DNA from: Candidatus Anammoxibacter sp. | GTDB lineage: Bacteria > Planctomycetota > Brocadiia > Brocadiales > Anammoxibacteraceae | NCBI GenBank assembly: GCA_021777055.1 | Contig: JAIQZO010000039.1 | Span: 20,982-84,981, forward strand | Direction: 5' to 3' | DNA length: 64,000 nucleotides | Shown: positions 25,301 to 30,808 of the stretch, piece after piece | How the letters are laid out: every line of letters starts with the position of its first letter | Numbering within the stretch: position 1 is the first letter of the stretch | Translations under genes and position numbers: made by a program | Notes under the pieces: generated by a model | Databases searched by the model: none | What the model was told of the DNA's origin: nothing | Seen by the model: only the letters and a program-made list of their open reading frames with translations

Positions 25301-26094
25301 AAAGTGGAAGGGACAATTTGGTATATGTGATTTATACGTCCGGTTCCACTGGGACACCTAAGGGAGTAATGAACCAACACAAAGGTATTTGTAATCGTCT
25401 GTTATGGATGCAAGACGCCTATCAATTAACGGCTGCTGATAATGTGCTTCAAAAAACGCCTTTTAGTTTTGATGTCTCAGTTTGGGAGTTTTTCTGGCCT
25501 TTGTTGGTAGGCGCACGCTTAACGTTAGCAAAACCGGGTGGGCATAAGGAAAGTGATTACTTAATCAAATTGATCGAACAAGAACAGATTACAACACTCC
25601 ATTTTGTACCATCCATGTTGCATGTTTTTCTTCAAGTGCCAAGCTTGAAAGATTGCCATTCTGTGAAACGGGTTATTTGTAGCGGTGAAGCATTACCAGT
25701 TGAACTTGTGTCACGTTTTTTTATGAGCCTGCCTACGGCAGAATTACATAATCTTTACGGTCCAACTGAAGCGGCGGTGGATGTCACGTATTGGGAATGT
25801 CTACTAAGTAATACATTAAACCTTGTGCCCATAGGCCGTCCAATAGCGAACACCCAAATCTATATTTTAGATGCAAATCATAACCCAACGCCACCAGGTA
25901 TCCCCGGTGAACTTTGTATCGCAGGTAGAGGGTTGGCCAGAGGTTATCTGAACCGCCCAGAACTCACGGCAGAAAAATTTATAGAAATGGAAATATTTGA
26001 CAAGCATAAACGTATTTATAAAACCGGCGATCTGGCTCGTTGGCTCCCTGACGGTAACCTTGAATTTTTTAGGACGGTTGGATCATCAAATTAA
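10351..26094 (+). CDS. Hybrid PKS-NRPS: DH3-ACP, then four NRPS modules with embedded sulfotransferase
   Basis: Homology really starts at 10249 in the same frame; 10351 is only the first ATG and falls inside DH3. Order: rest of DH3 (its H-x3-G-x4-P motif ends in Ser, not Pro); ACP3 (~11170-11400); C1 (~11600-12930, HHIVSDG); A1 (~12980-14490) and PCP1 (GGHSLL); C2 (~14790-16130), A2 (~16160-17650), PCP2; sulfotransferase (~18050-18930); C3 (~18960-20290), A3 (~20320-21860), PCP3 (GGDSIL); epimerase E (~22130-23450, HHLVVDG); C4 (~23500-24840, HHLLMDG); most of A4. By alignment to GrsA the specificity codes read DFWNIGMVHK for A1 and A2 (threonine) and DVWHISLVDK for A3 and A4 (serine, very near DVWHLSLIDK). 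The frame ends early because of one extra T at 26065-26070. Predicted role: adds Thr-Thr-D-Ser-Ser to a polyketide. Confidence 0.92.
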   Translation: MARAAVEKASEESEAGTAIYLESVVWAQPIVVNGLAQKVHIELFGEDSGLIRYEVYTTSDNQEGAIVHSQGVAEFKVKEEISPLDIQNLQSQMDQGTLNAKKCYQTFKEIGIDYGDSYRGIREIYQGENQVFARLRLPSSIQDTQSEYVLHPSLMDSALQASIGLIFKNGKLPGSRETLLRPSLPFALESLEIFAPCTSEMYAWVRYSDSSVPFDKIHKLDIDIYDEQGNVCMKLRGVSYAIEKTTFKKKTVTRWEFAKSEEAATNSQISSLSSEEKIQKFLQQTIADELQKSAHQIQVDQSYFEMGIGSLGIVQVVKRLESLLDEELSPTLLFEYVNIQQLSVYVSQQFASRVNSLIMVPHKVEIKQIKEESSEDRSLGQSYKLLIPYQRKKRWAGPVKTNEIEEETVNIKNKVSMDFPLSEGEKGIWVLQIANPSMSAYNIPICYQISGDINLEYLGKAWDFVLKQYPILKARIYEKDGIPHHYITNECKTTIQKEHITIQNNKELLRFLKDQVKQSFNLEKGLLTRMQVFTRENRDWILLITIHHIVSDGTSVVLLMEILLKTYKLIVEGTAPSQNRDISSYQEFVCWEKMILESPEGRRNADYWKQQLIGELPILEVLPDFPRPSTQSLHGKTLTKKLPAKLAQWMVLFSKSQKLKPSILFLAIFQILLHKYTHEEDIIIGMPVTVRPLKKFESVMGYCINMVGIRGLITPETRLLEFFKQLQLTQVDALYHSGYPFLRVVQDLKIQRTSNVSPLFQIAYAYQNFVEESVIDDLVSFSNKEFSLEAIEGIYQEDNFDLGLDVFEEKDSFQLHLKYNPDLYREETVERMLEHYCNLIETVSGNHQLRIKEYNLLLEKERQQILYKFNGTQSDYPKDQTIVGLFQAQVEKTPDNLALIFENQQLSYRELNLKANQLAHYLLSFNTDTDNSLVGICVERSLEMVIGLLGILKAGSAYVPLDPDYPLSRLQFMLEDSEVPLLISQSHLLKKLPVLEMKVVCLDSEWDQIAGYSVENPIRYCGPGNLAYVIYTSGSTGVPKGCQVTHSNVTRLFAATETLYNFNQQDVWTLFHSYAFDFSVWEIWGALFYGGKLVVVPYFTSRTHSKFYQLLIDQGVTVLNQTPSAFRQLINVDDKPDELSLRLVIFGGETLDFKMLKPWFASHEDKRPELVNMYGITETTVHVTYYPITKEQNDFKNIIGRPLPDLQVWVLDAHHQQVSIGVPGQMYVGGAGVTCGYHQRPELTVEKFIEIEIFGKRQRVYKTGDLARWLPDGNLEYLGRIDNQVKLRGFRIELSEISVTLSQHEAVNEAVVALHNKEDNPSLAAYVTLSMPIDEVPGILRSWLKTRLPEYMLPASFTVLDKLPLTPNGKIDRKALPTPDLSIQAEQQFPRTETEHLLCNLWSQVLGIEVTSISSNFFESGGHSLLATRLVSCIRSSFGIEMPLRVVFEQALLKDQAEWLDKQQRGSELPPIVPLSDSESAVLSFAQQRLWFLAQLEGQNTTYNMPAALHLKGKINETALQNSLTVLIQRHDSLRSCFPIVDGEATIQLVDSYNPLSITDLSDLAEADQQQQVTKLIADHAKTLFDLSTGPLLSLHLLKLNKYEQTLLFNMHHIISDGWSMGVLIREWSQIYNAYAQNQEPQLPELPIQYTDYAAWQRNWLQGEILEQQLGYWRKKLTGVPELLELHTDYPRPAVMRYKGKHIQSTLSQELTQGIKQLSCQHGVTLFMTLLSAFKVLLYRYSGQTDLVVGSPIANRTHNQSEDLIGYFVNTLVLRTQIKGDQTFPELLKLVRQTALEAYGHQDIPFEYLVEQMNPSRSLSHSQLFQVMFALQNTPEEELELSYLEVTFLKTENPTAKFDLTLSIVEQGGVCVCDWKYRTDLFHPETITRMTKHFQVLLEGIINNPEQTIYQLPLITCAEQEQLLAWNQTETDYSKDQTIIDLFQCQVDKNPENIAVVFEGDALSYGALNKSANQLAHYLMTLGVGAETIVGICMERSLEMVIGLLGILKAGGAYVPLDPDYPLIRLQFMLEDSKVKVLLSQSHLLERLPISIENVVCLDRELKSIATYSEENPMRQGGTENLAYVIYTSGSTGMPKGCQVTHSNVTRLFAATEAWYNFNNHDVWTMFHSYAFDFSVWEIWGALLYGCKLIVVPYYTSRSSSVFYQLLIEQGVTILNQTPSAFKQLINVDNQPDELSLRIVIFGGEALDTSTLQQWFARHADNNPKLVNMYGITETTVHNTYFPIIKDQNHSNSLIGRPIPDVQVWVVDAVHQPVPIGVPGEMLVGGAGVARGYLNRIKLTAENFIEIEIFGKRQRVYKTGDLARWLPDGNLEYLGRLDQQVKVRGFRIELGEIETALNQHDAVEETVVVFLDQESNDRLVAYVVLTMPVDDVAGVLRTWLKARLPEYMLPASFTVLEQLPLTPNGKIDHKALPLPGVVRTTKFIAPQTGIEKLIANIWQEILGIDRIGIHDDFFAMGGHSLSGMRFINKLNDKTREIFYIYALFEASTIAKFGDYLKIHYPQLAEKMDDSYSCPKSREKVSLEKLVQFRKLLPELSFNNSSSSDKNSPAVFILAPPRSGTTLLRSILGGHPGLFAPPEMELLGFNNLKERYSRCMERDSFWLQGTIRALMEIENCDVEEAKMQMRSYEENDLDIKQFYNVLQTAVGDKLLVDKTPFYALDINILRQGEEYFDNAVYIHLLRHPYGMIHSFESARLEQIISSHPYAFPLAGSGSSSQLAEFLWLQCHQNIIKFLETIPASRHYTLKFEDLVKHPQPNIEKLCEFLDIPFDSNMLLPYQDKKQRMTDGLHAVGKMLGDIKFHSHQQIDATVAEEWKTSYKENFLGDFTWSLAEQLGYQRELRWMNIPRIADEKSLTLSFAQQRLWFLAQLENQSITYNIPAAIHIEGELNETVLQNCLTALIQRHESLRLCFPVVDGEATVQINKVYNPFKVTDLSDLAEKEQQQKVTKLISDHSQTLFNLNSGPLLSLQLLKLSKQEQILLFNMHHIISDGWSVGVLIRELSHLYNAYARNHEPQLPKLSIQYTDYAAWQRNWLQGEILEQQLTYWIEKLTGVTELLELPTDYPRPAVMRYQGKHLQSTLSLKLTHGIKQLSRQHGVTDFMALLAAFKVLLSRYSSQTDIAVGSPIANRTQHQTENLIGFFVNTLVLRTELNEKQTFTELLKKVRQTALEAYSNQDIPFEYLVEQINPSRSLSHSPLFQVMFVLQNTPQETLDFTGLKMSMMKPENTTTKFDLTLSVSEQSDQFVCYWEYNTDLFRPDTVTRMAEHFQVLLEWIVKNPEQTLMQFSLLTETDQQQLLAWNQTETNYREDQTIVDLFEAQVEKTPDNVAVVFENHELSYRELNRKSNQLAHYLLSLKCCKNNGILHTDNCLVGICIERSMEMVIGLLAILKAGRAYVPLDPDYPLSRLQFMLEDSSVPVLLSQSPLMERFPVSRAHVVCLDTEWEQIACYSGENPERQSGPEELAYVIYTSGSTGIPKGAMNLHKGICNRLLWMQDAYKLTVADTVLQKTPFSFDVSVWEFWWPLFVGARLTIAKPGGHKESDYLIKLIEQEQITTIHFVPSMLQVFLQEPAVQDCHSLKRVICSGEALPVELEVRFLTRLPAVELHNLYGPTEAAVDVTYWACQRDNPLNCVPIGVPIANTQIYILDVHHNSAPPGIPGELCIAGKGLARGYLNRPELTAGKFIEIEMFGKRQRIYRTGDLARWLPDGNLEFLRRLDNQVKLRGFRIELSEIEVTLSQNEAVKEAVVALYNKEDNSSLAAYVTLTMSIDDVSGVLRTWLKARLPEYMLPASFTVLEKIPLTPNGKIDRKALPIPDLTTFFETYEAPRTDTEQRLVEVWNHVLKQANIGIHDNFFEHGGDSILSIQIVAQVRTVGLELSPRDLFQYQTIAELAQVVKPVSTLEIDQGPVVGKVPLTPIQQAFLSRQPVEPWYFNQAIMLAVPANMNEVALQKALTMVFKHHDALRMRYHQHGDGWQQSNETVSPDGQDEELPFHIEDLSYLSKEQQLQALRERSDFWQASFNLENGPLVRLVMFNLGAEFRLLWSIHHLVVDGVSWRILIEDLQTVYNQVASNQAIRLPAKTSSFKVWAERLVKWQDEEFLVAEADYWRKLPTGTSLPVDNLNGSNRFVDVQHYTIHFTSEMTQRLLIEAPAAYRTKINDLLLTALMLSLHNWTGERHHLIDLEGHGRADLFEEIDLSRTVGWFTALYTLSLQLPIETDIGTSLKYVKEQLRRVPHEGVSYGVLRYLCQESLPQGQILFNYLGQFDQSVDDSMFSLAEEETGRSHSLLGERKYLIEINGQMINGCLSLTWSFSSKQYQTQTIKKLVYNYKFQLEQLIEHCSVSFGYTSSDFPLSLLTQAQLDQLTQSYKDNIADIYPLSPMQQGMLFHKLYAPESGIYFEQIHFCLNGQLNIEAFCDAWQYLIDRHTILRTAFLHETDNPLQLVYKKVNFSCQTFDWREFSETQRNEQLQKLLKAERSQGFEINHAPLMRVQVILETDCRSRLVWHHHHLLMDGWCLPILFTELFAAYSSFDMGQNPSLPSVRPYKAYINWLVEQDQEKAKVYWQEQLEGFLSPTPLPIMQCNDGQSQYQELTLTLEPQLSQELKKFSRQYRLTLNTLVQGAWAALLSRYSGENDVVFGVTISGRQVPVTCIDRMLGLFINTLPLRVKIENSDILSVLQIIQQQQQQNNQYAYAALADIQDWSAVPNGLSLFDTIVVFENYPVDEKLRDKQSAGSLQITDLQAIEYTNYPITLVVIPGQEIHFKLTYDSNRFQNESIDKMLAHLSILLNGMVAKPDYTWHQLHLLTGTEQEQLMLWNQRLTNYPDDLTIVDLYQAQVEKTPDNIAVVLENQQMSYRELNMKANQLAHYLISLGVEAETLVCLCVERSLEMVIGLLGILKAGGAYVPLDPDYPLSRLQLMLEDSFAPVLLSQNHLMERLPVSTAKVVCLDSDWQQIEVYSGENPPRQSGRDNLVYVIYTSGSTGTPKGVMNQHKGICNRLLWMQDAYQLTAADNVLQKTPFSFDVSVWEFFWPLLVGARLTLAKPGGHKESDYLIKLIEQEQITTLHFVPSMLHVFLQVPSLKDCHSVKRVICSGEALPVELVSRFFMSLPTAELHNLYGPTEAAVDVTYWECLLSNTLNLVPIGRPIANTQIYILDANHNPTPPGIPGELCIAGRGLARGYLNRPELTAEKFIEMEIFDKHKRIYKTGDLARWLPDGNLEFFRTVGSSN
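18050..18930 (+). other. Sulfotransferase domain inside the NRPS, between PCP2 and C3
   Basis: This stretch of about 290 residues is neither PCP nor C. It opens with the PAPS-binding loop PPRSGTT (~18072). It also has VDKTPFYALD, LLRHPYGMIHSF, KFEDLV and DGLHAVG, an arrangement that I recall closely matches the CurM sulfotransferase of curacin synthesis, where Glu and His residues in the last two motifs serve the reaction. In CurM the domain sits just before a TE at the chain end; here it lies between two condensing modules, directly after the second Thr module. The likely target is a Thr or polyketide hydroxyl on the tethered chain. Confidence 0.82.
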
Positions 26095-27445
26095 ACTGAG
26101 AGGTTTCCGTATAGAACTCTCAGAGATTGAAGTTAACTTAAGTCAACACGAAGTTGTTAAAGAAGCTGTGGTTGTACTTCATAATCAAGAAGATAATTCC
26201 TGTTTGGCTGCTTATGTTACCTTAGCCATGCCCATTGATGAGCTAAATGCAAACATGCGTTCTTGGCTCAAGGCCCGTTTGCCAGAAAATATGATCCCAG
26301 CTAGTTTTACAGTGCTGGATAAATTGCCTTTAACACCAAATGGCAAGATTGACCGTAAAGCGCTGCCAACACCCGATGTTCTTTTGACCAAAAAAAATTA
26401 CCAAATACCGCGTGATGCGGTTGAACTCCGATTAGTACAAATCTGGGAAAGCGTATTAGATAAACGTCCTATTGGCATCAGCGATAATTTCTTTGGGCTT
26501 GGAGGGCACTCATTAATAGCGGTTCGTTTAATGGCACAAATAGAACAGCAATTTAAGAAACACTTACCATTGGCAACGCTTTTCCAAAACACAACTATAG
26601 AACAGCTTGCTACGATTTTACGCAAACAAGTAGATCCTTTACCTTGGTCATCTCTGGTTGCTATTCAACCCAAAGGTGAAAAGCCACCGTTTTTCTGCGT
26701 TCATCCTGCCGGTGGCAATGTCCTTTGCTATTTAGGATTAGCACAACATTTGGGTAAAGAGCAACCTTTTTATGGTTTGCAAGCTTTTGGAATGGAGGCC
26801 GGACAAGTACCTTACACACAAGTTATCGATATGGCTAAATTTTATCTTGACGAGGTACTATCCCTTCAACCTGAGGGGCCTTACCAACTTGGAGGCTGGT
26901 CCCTAGGCGGACTGGTTGCTTTTGAAATAGCATGTCTGTTACAGGCGAAAGGTGAGTCAGTTTCTCTCCTAGCTTTACTGGATACACCAGTACCTTCCTC
27001 TACGCAAGAACATCATGGCCCGGGAGACGATGCACAATTACTGGTAGACCTATTCGCAGAAGAAGAGATTTCCCTTTCGTTAGAGCACCTGCGACAACTC
27101 ACACCTGAAAAACAGTTGAATTATGTTATAGAGCAAGGCAAGAAAGTCAATCTCTTTCCGTTGGATATTGATTTAACACAAGCCCAACGTCTAATGAACG
27201 TTTATAAAACCAACGTGGCAGCAGCAAATCGTTACGAACCCAACACCTATCGTGGTAAGATAATACTGCTTCAAGCTACTGAAAGAGGAGAGGATATTTC
27301 TTTAGAACCTGATTTAGGATGGGGAGTCTATACCACGGAAGGTGTTGATATAATCCAAGTACCAGGCAATCACCAAAACATGATGAAATCGCCGCAGATT
27401 GAAATACTTGCAGAACAATTAAAGGTCTGCCTTAAGCTTGATTAG
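25997..27445 (+). CDS. NRPS end: A4 C-terminus, PCP4 and thioesterase (frameshifted tail)
   Basis: Homology in this frame starts at about 26069; the codons from 25997 to there are an out-of-frame artefact. It contains the A8-A10 end of the serine A4 domain (RGFRIELSE, NGKIDRKAL), PCP4 (~26400-26640, LGGHSLIA) and a type I thioesterase (~26660-27440). The TE nucleophile is in GGWSLGG with Ser at 26900, and the probable catalytic His is in GNHQNMM at 27371. The TE should release the peptide by hydrolysis or, given several Thr/Ser hydroxyls, by lactone formation. In a repaired sequence this joins the preceding frame as one protein; removing one T from the T6 run at 26065-26070 restores GNLEFLGRLDHQ. 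Confidence 0.9.
   Translation: MTSINVFIKPAIWLVGSLTVTLNFLGRLDHQIKLRGFRIELSEIEVNLSQHEVVKEAVVVLHNQEDNSCLAAYVTLAMPIDELNANMRSWLKARLPENMIPASFTVLDKLPLTPNGKIDRKALPTPDVLLTKKNYQIPRDAVELRLVQIWESVLDKRPIGISDNFFGLGGHSLIAVRLMAQIEQQFKKHLPLATLFQNTTIEQLATILRKQVDPLPWSSLVAIQPKGEKPPFFCVHPAGGNVLCYLGLAQHLGKEQPFYGLQAFGMEAGQVPYTQVIDMAKFYLDEVLSLQPEGPYQLGGWSLGGLVAFEIACLLQAKGESVSLLALLDTPVPSSTQEHHGPGDDAQLLVDLFAEEEISLSLEHLRQLTPEKQLNYVIEQGKKVNLFPLDIDLTQAQRLMNVYKTNVAAANRYEPNTYRGKIILLQATERGEDISLEPDLGWGVYTTEGVDIIQVPGNHQNMMKSPQIEILAEQLKVCLKLD
26065..26070 (+). other. T6 run with one extra base: frameshift in A4
   Basis: Sister A domains read DGNLEYLGR or DGNLEFLRR here. With six T the frame goes to FRTVGSSN and stops; with five it continues as FLGRLDHQIKLRGF. 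The shift is +1 and sits exactly in the homopolymer. A true mutation, a sequencing indel or transcript slippage are all possible; the run is short for slippage. Confidence 0.85.
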
Positions 27446-27565
27446 AGCACGTCGGAACCGTTGAGATTACTTCAGCCTTTCAGTTTGACCATCTAATAAT
27501 ATACAATATCAGTACTTTGGGCTAGATTAGAATAATAGTTGTTCTTATGTGATTACCATAAACAT

Positions 27566-27835
27566 TTACAATTCAAAGCCTTCATTGAATTCAACTCGCC
27601 ATTCTAATTTCGACAGTTTTTGGTTTTCACTTTTTTTGTAGACAAATCGTGGATGCTTGCTCAGCTCTTTCCATATTTCATCAAGTTTCGATTCATCAAC
27701 TGCGTCAAGAAAAAAAATAGCGGCAGTTAATCTTGTTAAGAGATTTTCATATGGTAGTTCCCAACTATTGATTAAACCTTTTTCTTTTAACTCATCAAGA
27801 TGTTCTTTTACTTTTGTTATTTCTGGTACATTCAT
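27566..27835 (-). CDS. Small hypothetical protein, about 89 aa
   Basis: The start at 27835 is chosen because GGAG lies six bases before that ATG; the longer frame up to 27904 begins with residues that overlap this binding site. The protein begins MNVPEITKVKEH and is a soluble, charged, mostly helical-looking chain with a C-terminal EWRVEFNEGFEL. It has no signal peptide, membrane segment or motif I recognise. It stands alone, convergent with the NRPS gene 120 bases away. It could be a small regulatory or immunity-type protein, but nothing in the sequence shows that. Confidence 0.6.
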   Translation of the reverse strand: MNVPEITKVKEHLDELKEKGLINSWELPYENLLTRLTAAIFFLDAVDESKLDEIWKELSKHPRFVYKKSENQKLSKLEWRVEFNEGFEL

Positions 27836-27847
27836 AATTTTCTCCAT

Positions 27848-28278
27848 GAATTTGAGTATGTAACATAGATTGTGTAATTTTTGCAGAAGAATTACTATAA
27901 ACAATAAAGAAAAGTATTTATAGGAATTTCTTTTAAGTAAACAAGTTTTTATTGATAAAGACTATCACAAAGTGCCAAAAAGCTAGAATCCTATTCAGTA
28001 AACGTATTCATGTATCCAAATCAGAAGCTAAAACAAATTAATTTTTAGAGATTTTTATAGTAATACAATGATAAATAAAATTCAAATGTTTTACGGTAAT
28101 TTTGTTTTCAATTTAAAAGCAAAATTAAACAAGCTTAGGAATAAAATGAGCTTAAATTAATTGTCTTATTTGTTGTCAAGTTTACGAATCTTGCGATAGG
28201 TCTTATTTTTAATAAAGATTTACAGCCTCTTCATCATGACAACCTAAAAGAGGTGACGGATATAATAGTATGAGGATA
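27848..28278. other. Intergenic, AT-rich, no gene seen
   Basis: About 430 bases upstream of the small hypothetical gene and downstream of the transporter gene. Six frames give nothing convincing. Long A and T runs are present but no clear hairpin terminator. Confidence 0.5.
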
Positions 28279-29529
28279 TTATGTATTGAGATAAGTTACC
28301 TTTACATAAAGAATGGTAAAGCAGAGAAGAAAAAGGATTCCAGTCCAGCTAAGTACTTTTATCCACAATGGTGGATGTGCCTCTGCAGGGGTAAGCTTCG
28401 AAGTGATTACCTTATAATTAAGAATTGCTAAGATCGGGGCTGTTATAAAAGAGAGTGTTGTGGCAATCGTAACCATCATTTTCATACTCGCAGATAATCC
28501 TGTGATCAGCAATATTGTTCCCACAATGACAACAATTATCCAATAATAATAGGTTGATTCATCTTCGTCACTTCCTTTGTAGATAAGTGATTGAGACTTA
28601 CTGAGAACACGACCGTAAGCATCAATACAGGTTATTGTAGTTGAAAACATTGTTGCTAGTGCAGCAAAGGCGATAAGGTATTTACTCCAAGGGCCTATTG
28701 TTGCAGTGTATAAATCAATAAATTGCCCAGCGAAAACAGCTCCCTTAGGGGAAAAGTGTTGACCAGTACCAAACATAACTAATGCACCAAGAGTTAAAAA
28801 GCCCACAGCGATAAAGATTGTTGCAATATACCCGACATTGAAATCAATAAGTGCATTTCTAAGTGTTGTTGCTTCAGGATTTTCTTTTCGCTTCTCTACT
28901 GTCCAGATTGAGCTCCATACAGTGATGTCAATTGGCGCAGGCATCCATCCAATTAAGGCAACAATAAAGAGTAGTCCACCTTTGCTCAGAAGTTCTGGGG
29001 AAGGCATTGCCAAATTTTCAGGAGAGTAGTGTCTTGCTGCGGCAAAAATGGCAATAAACGTTGTAATTGTAAGCAATAAAATTATGATCTTTACCATTTT
29101 ATCAAGAAGAGCATAGTGTCCAAAAGCGAGGATAAGAGCACAAACAATGAGAAGAATTATACTTATTAAGACAGGCGATGCGATTCCACCAAAAAACCAA
29201 CTGATTACCCCAGCTGTAACTAGAGTAACAGCTGCCTGAATAGTAAAAACAGTAAAGAATGTTAAGATCAAGTAGAGAATAAAAGCCCAATTGCCAAGCT
29301 CTTTATAGCCAGTTAGAAGGGTTTTACCTGTCGCAGTTGCATACCGAGGACCAACTTCGAAAAATGGGTATTTCAAGATATTTGCAAGGATTACAATACC
29401 GATTAATGCAAATCCATAATCGGCCCCAGCCTTCGTCGATTGTACGATGTGAGATACTCCAATTGCTGCGCCTGCCCAAAGTAAACCAGGGCCAAGCATC
29501 GCGTGAACCTTTTTTATCGTCTGTATCAT
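28279..29529 (-). CDS. Nramp-family divalent metal transporter relative, non-canonical
   Basis: A 416-residue integral membrane protein with about eleven hydrophobic segments, the size of Nramp/MntH transporters. The start at 29529 is preceded by GGAG five bases upstream. Classical Nramp proteins bind metal through DPGN in TM1 and MPH in TM6. Here the TM1 position reads GAAIGVSH and TM6 reads GWMPAPIDITVW, so the Asp and Asn ligands are missing while the TM6 Met-Pro is kept. Such changes occur in Nramp relatives that carry other substrates (for example magnesium-type NRMTs), so the cargo should not be assumed to be Mn or Fe. The gene is monocistronic; regulation is not visible. Confidence 0.8.
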   Translation of the reverse strand: MIQTIKKVHAMLGPGLLWAGAAIGVSHIVQSTKAGADYGFALIGIVILANILKYPFFEVGPRYATATGKTLLTGYKELGNWAFILYLILTFFTVFTIQAAVTLVTAGVISWFFGGIASPVLISIILLIVCALILAFGHYALLDKMVKIIILLLTITTFIAIFAAARHYSPENLAMPSPELLSKGGLLFIVALIGWMPAPIDITVWSSIWTVEKRKENPEATTLRNALIDFNVGYIATIFIAVGFLTLGALVMFGTGQHFSPKGAVFAGQFIDLYTATIGPWSKYLIAFAALATMFSTTITCIDAYGRVLSKSQSLIYKGSDEDESTYYYWIIVVIVGTILLITGLSASMKMMVTIATTLSFITAPILAILNYKVITSKLTPAEAHPPLWIKVLSWTGILFLLCFTILYVKVTYLNT

Positions 29530-30181
29530 ATAAACTCCAAAAGTAATGAAATAAGAGAGTTGGTAAGAATAATATAGCTTTTATATAGGAATCCATAAGC
29601 CGCAACAAAGTGGTTAGATAAATGCAAATCAAAGGCAAGGAATATCATAGAGATTATGAGTGGGTCTAATAATTATCAGACAATACGAACGCGATGGGAA
29701 GAAGATTTATTTTTTTCTAACTCTATCGCTCCAATAATGAAAATCCGAACAATTATACTTTGGTAAAAGAATGCAGTCAAGTGATTGAGGAGTATAAAAT
29801 CATGGCGAAGATATTAGTCCTGAGAGGGCTGGATAATAATCTTCCATTTTGGGGCTAACTTTGGTGCTATGACAGAGGCAGATTCTGTGACTCAGATTTC
29901 GGATCCGGAGCAGATGTATAAACTATGGTTACAACTTTTATTAAAGATGCTGCTTAAAGTTATTGCGGATTTGAGATCTGGAGATAGGGCCTTTCTAAAA
30001 CAACAACCTTTTTCACATATACTTTATTATTCAAAAATTCAGATCTTTTGTTATTGACAAAATATTATGGTTATAGTAGATAATAATAAAATAGAAAAGA
30101 TAAAATTATTTGAAAAAAAAGCTGATTCCTAGTAGATTCAAGAGATGTAGGGATCTATATATTGAAAAATAATACAGGGGA
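29530..30181. other. Intergenic, no intact gene
   Basis: About 650 bases with only short frames; the 62-codon frame at 29869 has no binding site and no recognisable family. It is probably decayed DNA, since a transposase remnant follows directly. Confidence 0.45.
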
Positions 30182-30325
30182 AAAAACAAAGAAATAGGGG
30201 TAGTTTTAGAAGTAAGTGAAAGCGCCGTAAATAAGACGACTTTAAGTAAAAGTTGTCAAATCAGAACAAAGAAAAACCTTAGAAAAAAAATAGGCAAGAT
30301 TCTGGATTCTGTTTTCAATGTCTGA
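30182..30325 (+). pseudogene. Remnant of the C-terminal helix-turn-helix of a Y1 (REP-type) transposase
   Basis: One frame reads KNKEIGVVLEVSESAVNK, then a basic stretch ending KKIGKILDSVFNV and a stop at 30323. The pattern K-E-I-G-x5-S-E-S-A-V followed by L-R-K-K-I is what I know from the C-terminal tail of larger REP-associated tyrosine transposases. No start or catalytic part is left. Assignment is by pattern only. Confidence 0.45.
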
Positions 30326-30334
30326 CACATAGCT
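30309..30334 (+). repeat. Single copy of a short dispersed repeat
   Basis: The 26 bases from TTCTGTTTTCAATGTCTGAC onward match, with about three differences, the right half of the inverted repeat cluster at 42837-42995. Similar TCAAxGTxTGAC motifs lie at 37421 and 59532, both next to IS1182-type ends. Confidence 0.5.
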
Positions 30335-30480
30335 TCTCTTCACATAGCTTCTTGCTCTTTTTTGAATAGAAATGAGCGTAAACAAGATAAAAACGAACAG
30401 GCATGCTAGTACAACGTATATGTTGTATTGGCGATTGCCCTGTGATCTAAACTTTTTTTTGTTAACAGATAGTTAATACT

Positions 30481-30600
30481 CAGGTAAATCGGCAGAAGGT
30501 AAAAGGATAAAGCCTTTTAGGTGCCTTCCTAATGGCAAAAAGCAAAAGGCACAACCATTTGCCTTTAAGCTTTACCTTCAGCCTTCAGCCTTTAGTCTAT
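30481..30600. repeat. Low-complexity GCCTTTAGC / AAAGGC repeats
   Basis: Imperfect 7-base repeats of the CCTTCAG and AAAAGGC type occur on both strands, partly as inverted copies (GCAAAAGGC against GCCTTTAAGC). They fill the gap between transposase debris and the DJ-1 gene. No coding content is seen. Confidence 0.45.
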
Positions 30601-30752
30601 CCACCTGAACTGAACAAAAGCCTAGCGTGAGATGTAATATTAAATGAGAGGCGTAACGGTGAAATCGCTTTTACTTTAAGCAAATGACGTACTTTGATTT
30701 TGTTGTATGAATTAAATAGAAAGAGACGATGTTCTGCTTATTGTTTCTATCT

Positions 30753-30804
30753 TGATAAATTTAAAACGGCATGCAAAATATGCCATACTTAATTAAAAAG
30801 GAGT
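30753..30804 (+). promoter_or_regulatory. Possible promoter, operator-like repeat and ribosome site for the DJ-1 gene
   Basis: TTGATA at 30753 could be a -35 element. GGCAT at 30769 and ATGCC at 30781 form a small inverted repeat where a -10 would lie, so a regulator could bind there. AAGGAG at 30799 is a good ribosome site five bases before the ATG. The -10 itself is weak. Confidence 0.3.
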
Positions 30805-30808
30805 TGAA

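Noticed and set aside
25997..26068. ATG at 25997 as a true start of a separate NRPS gene
   Set aside because: The first 24 codons are out-of-frame translation of the A4 domain; homology begins only after the T6 run.
29869..30057. Plus-strand frame of 62 codons
   Set aside because: No ribosome site, no recognisable family, and it lies in decayed DNA.
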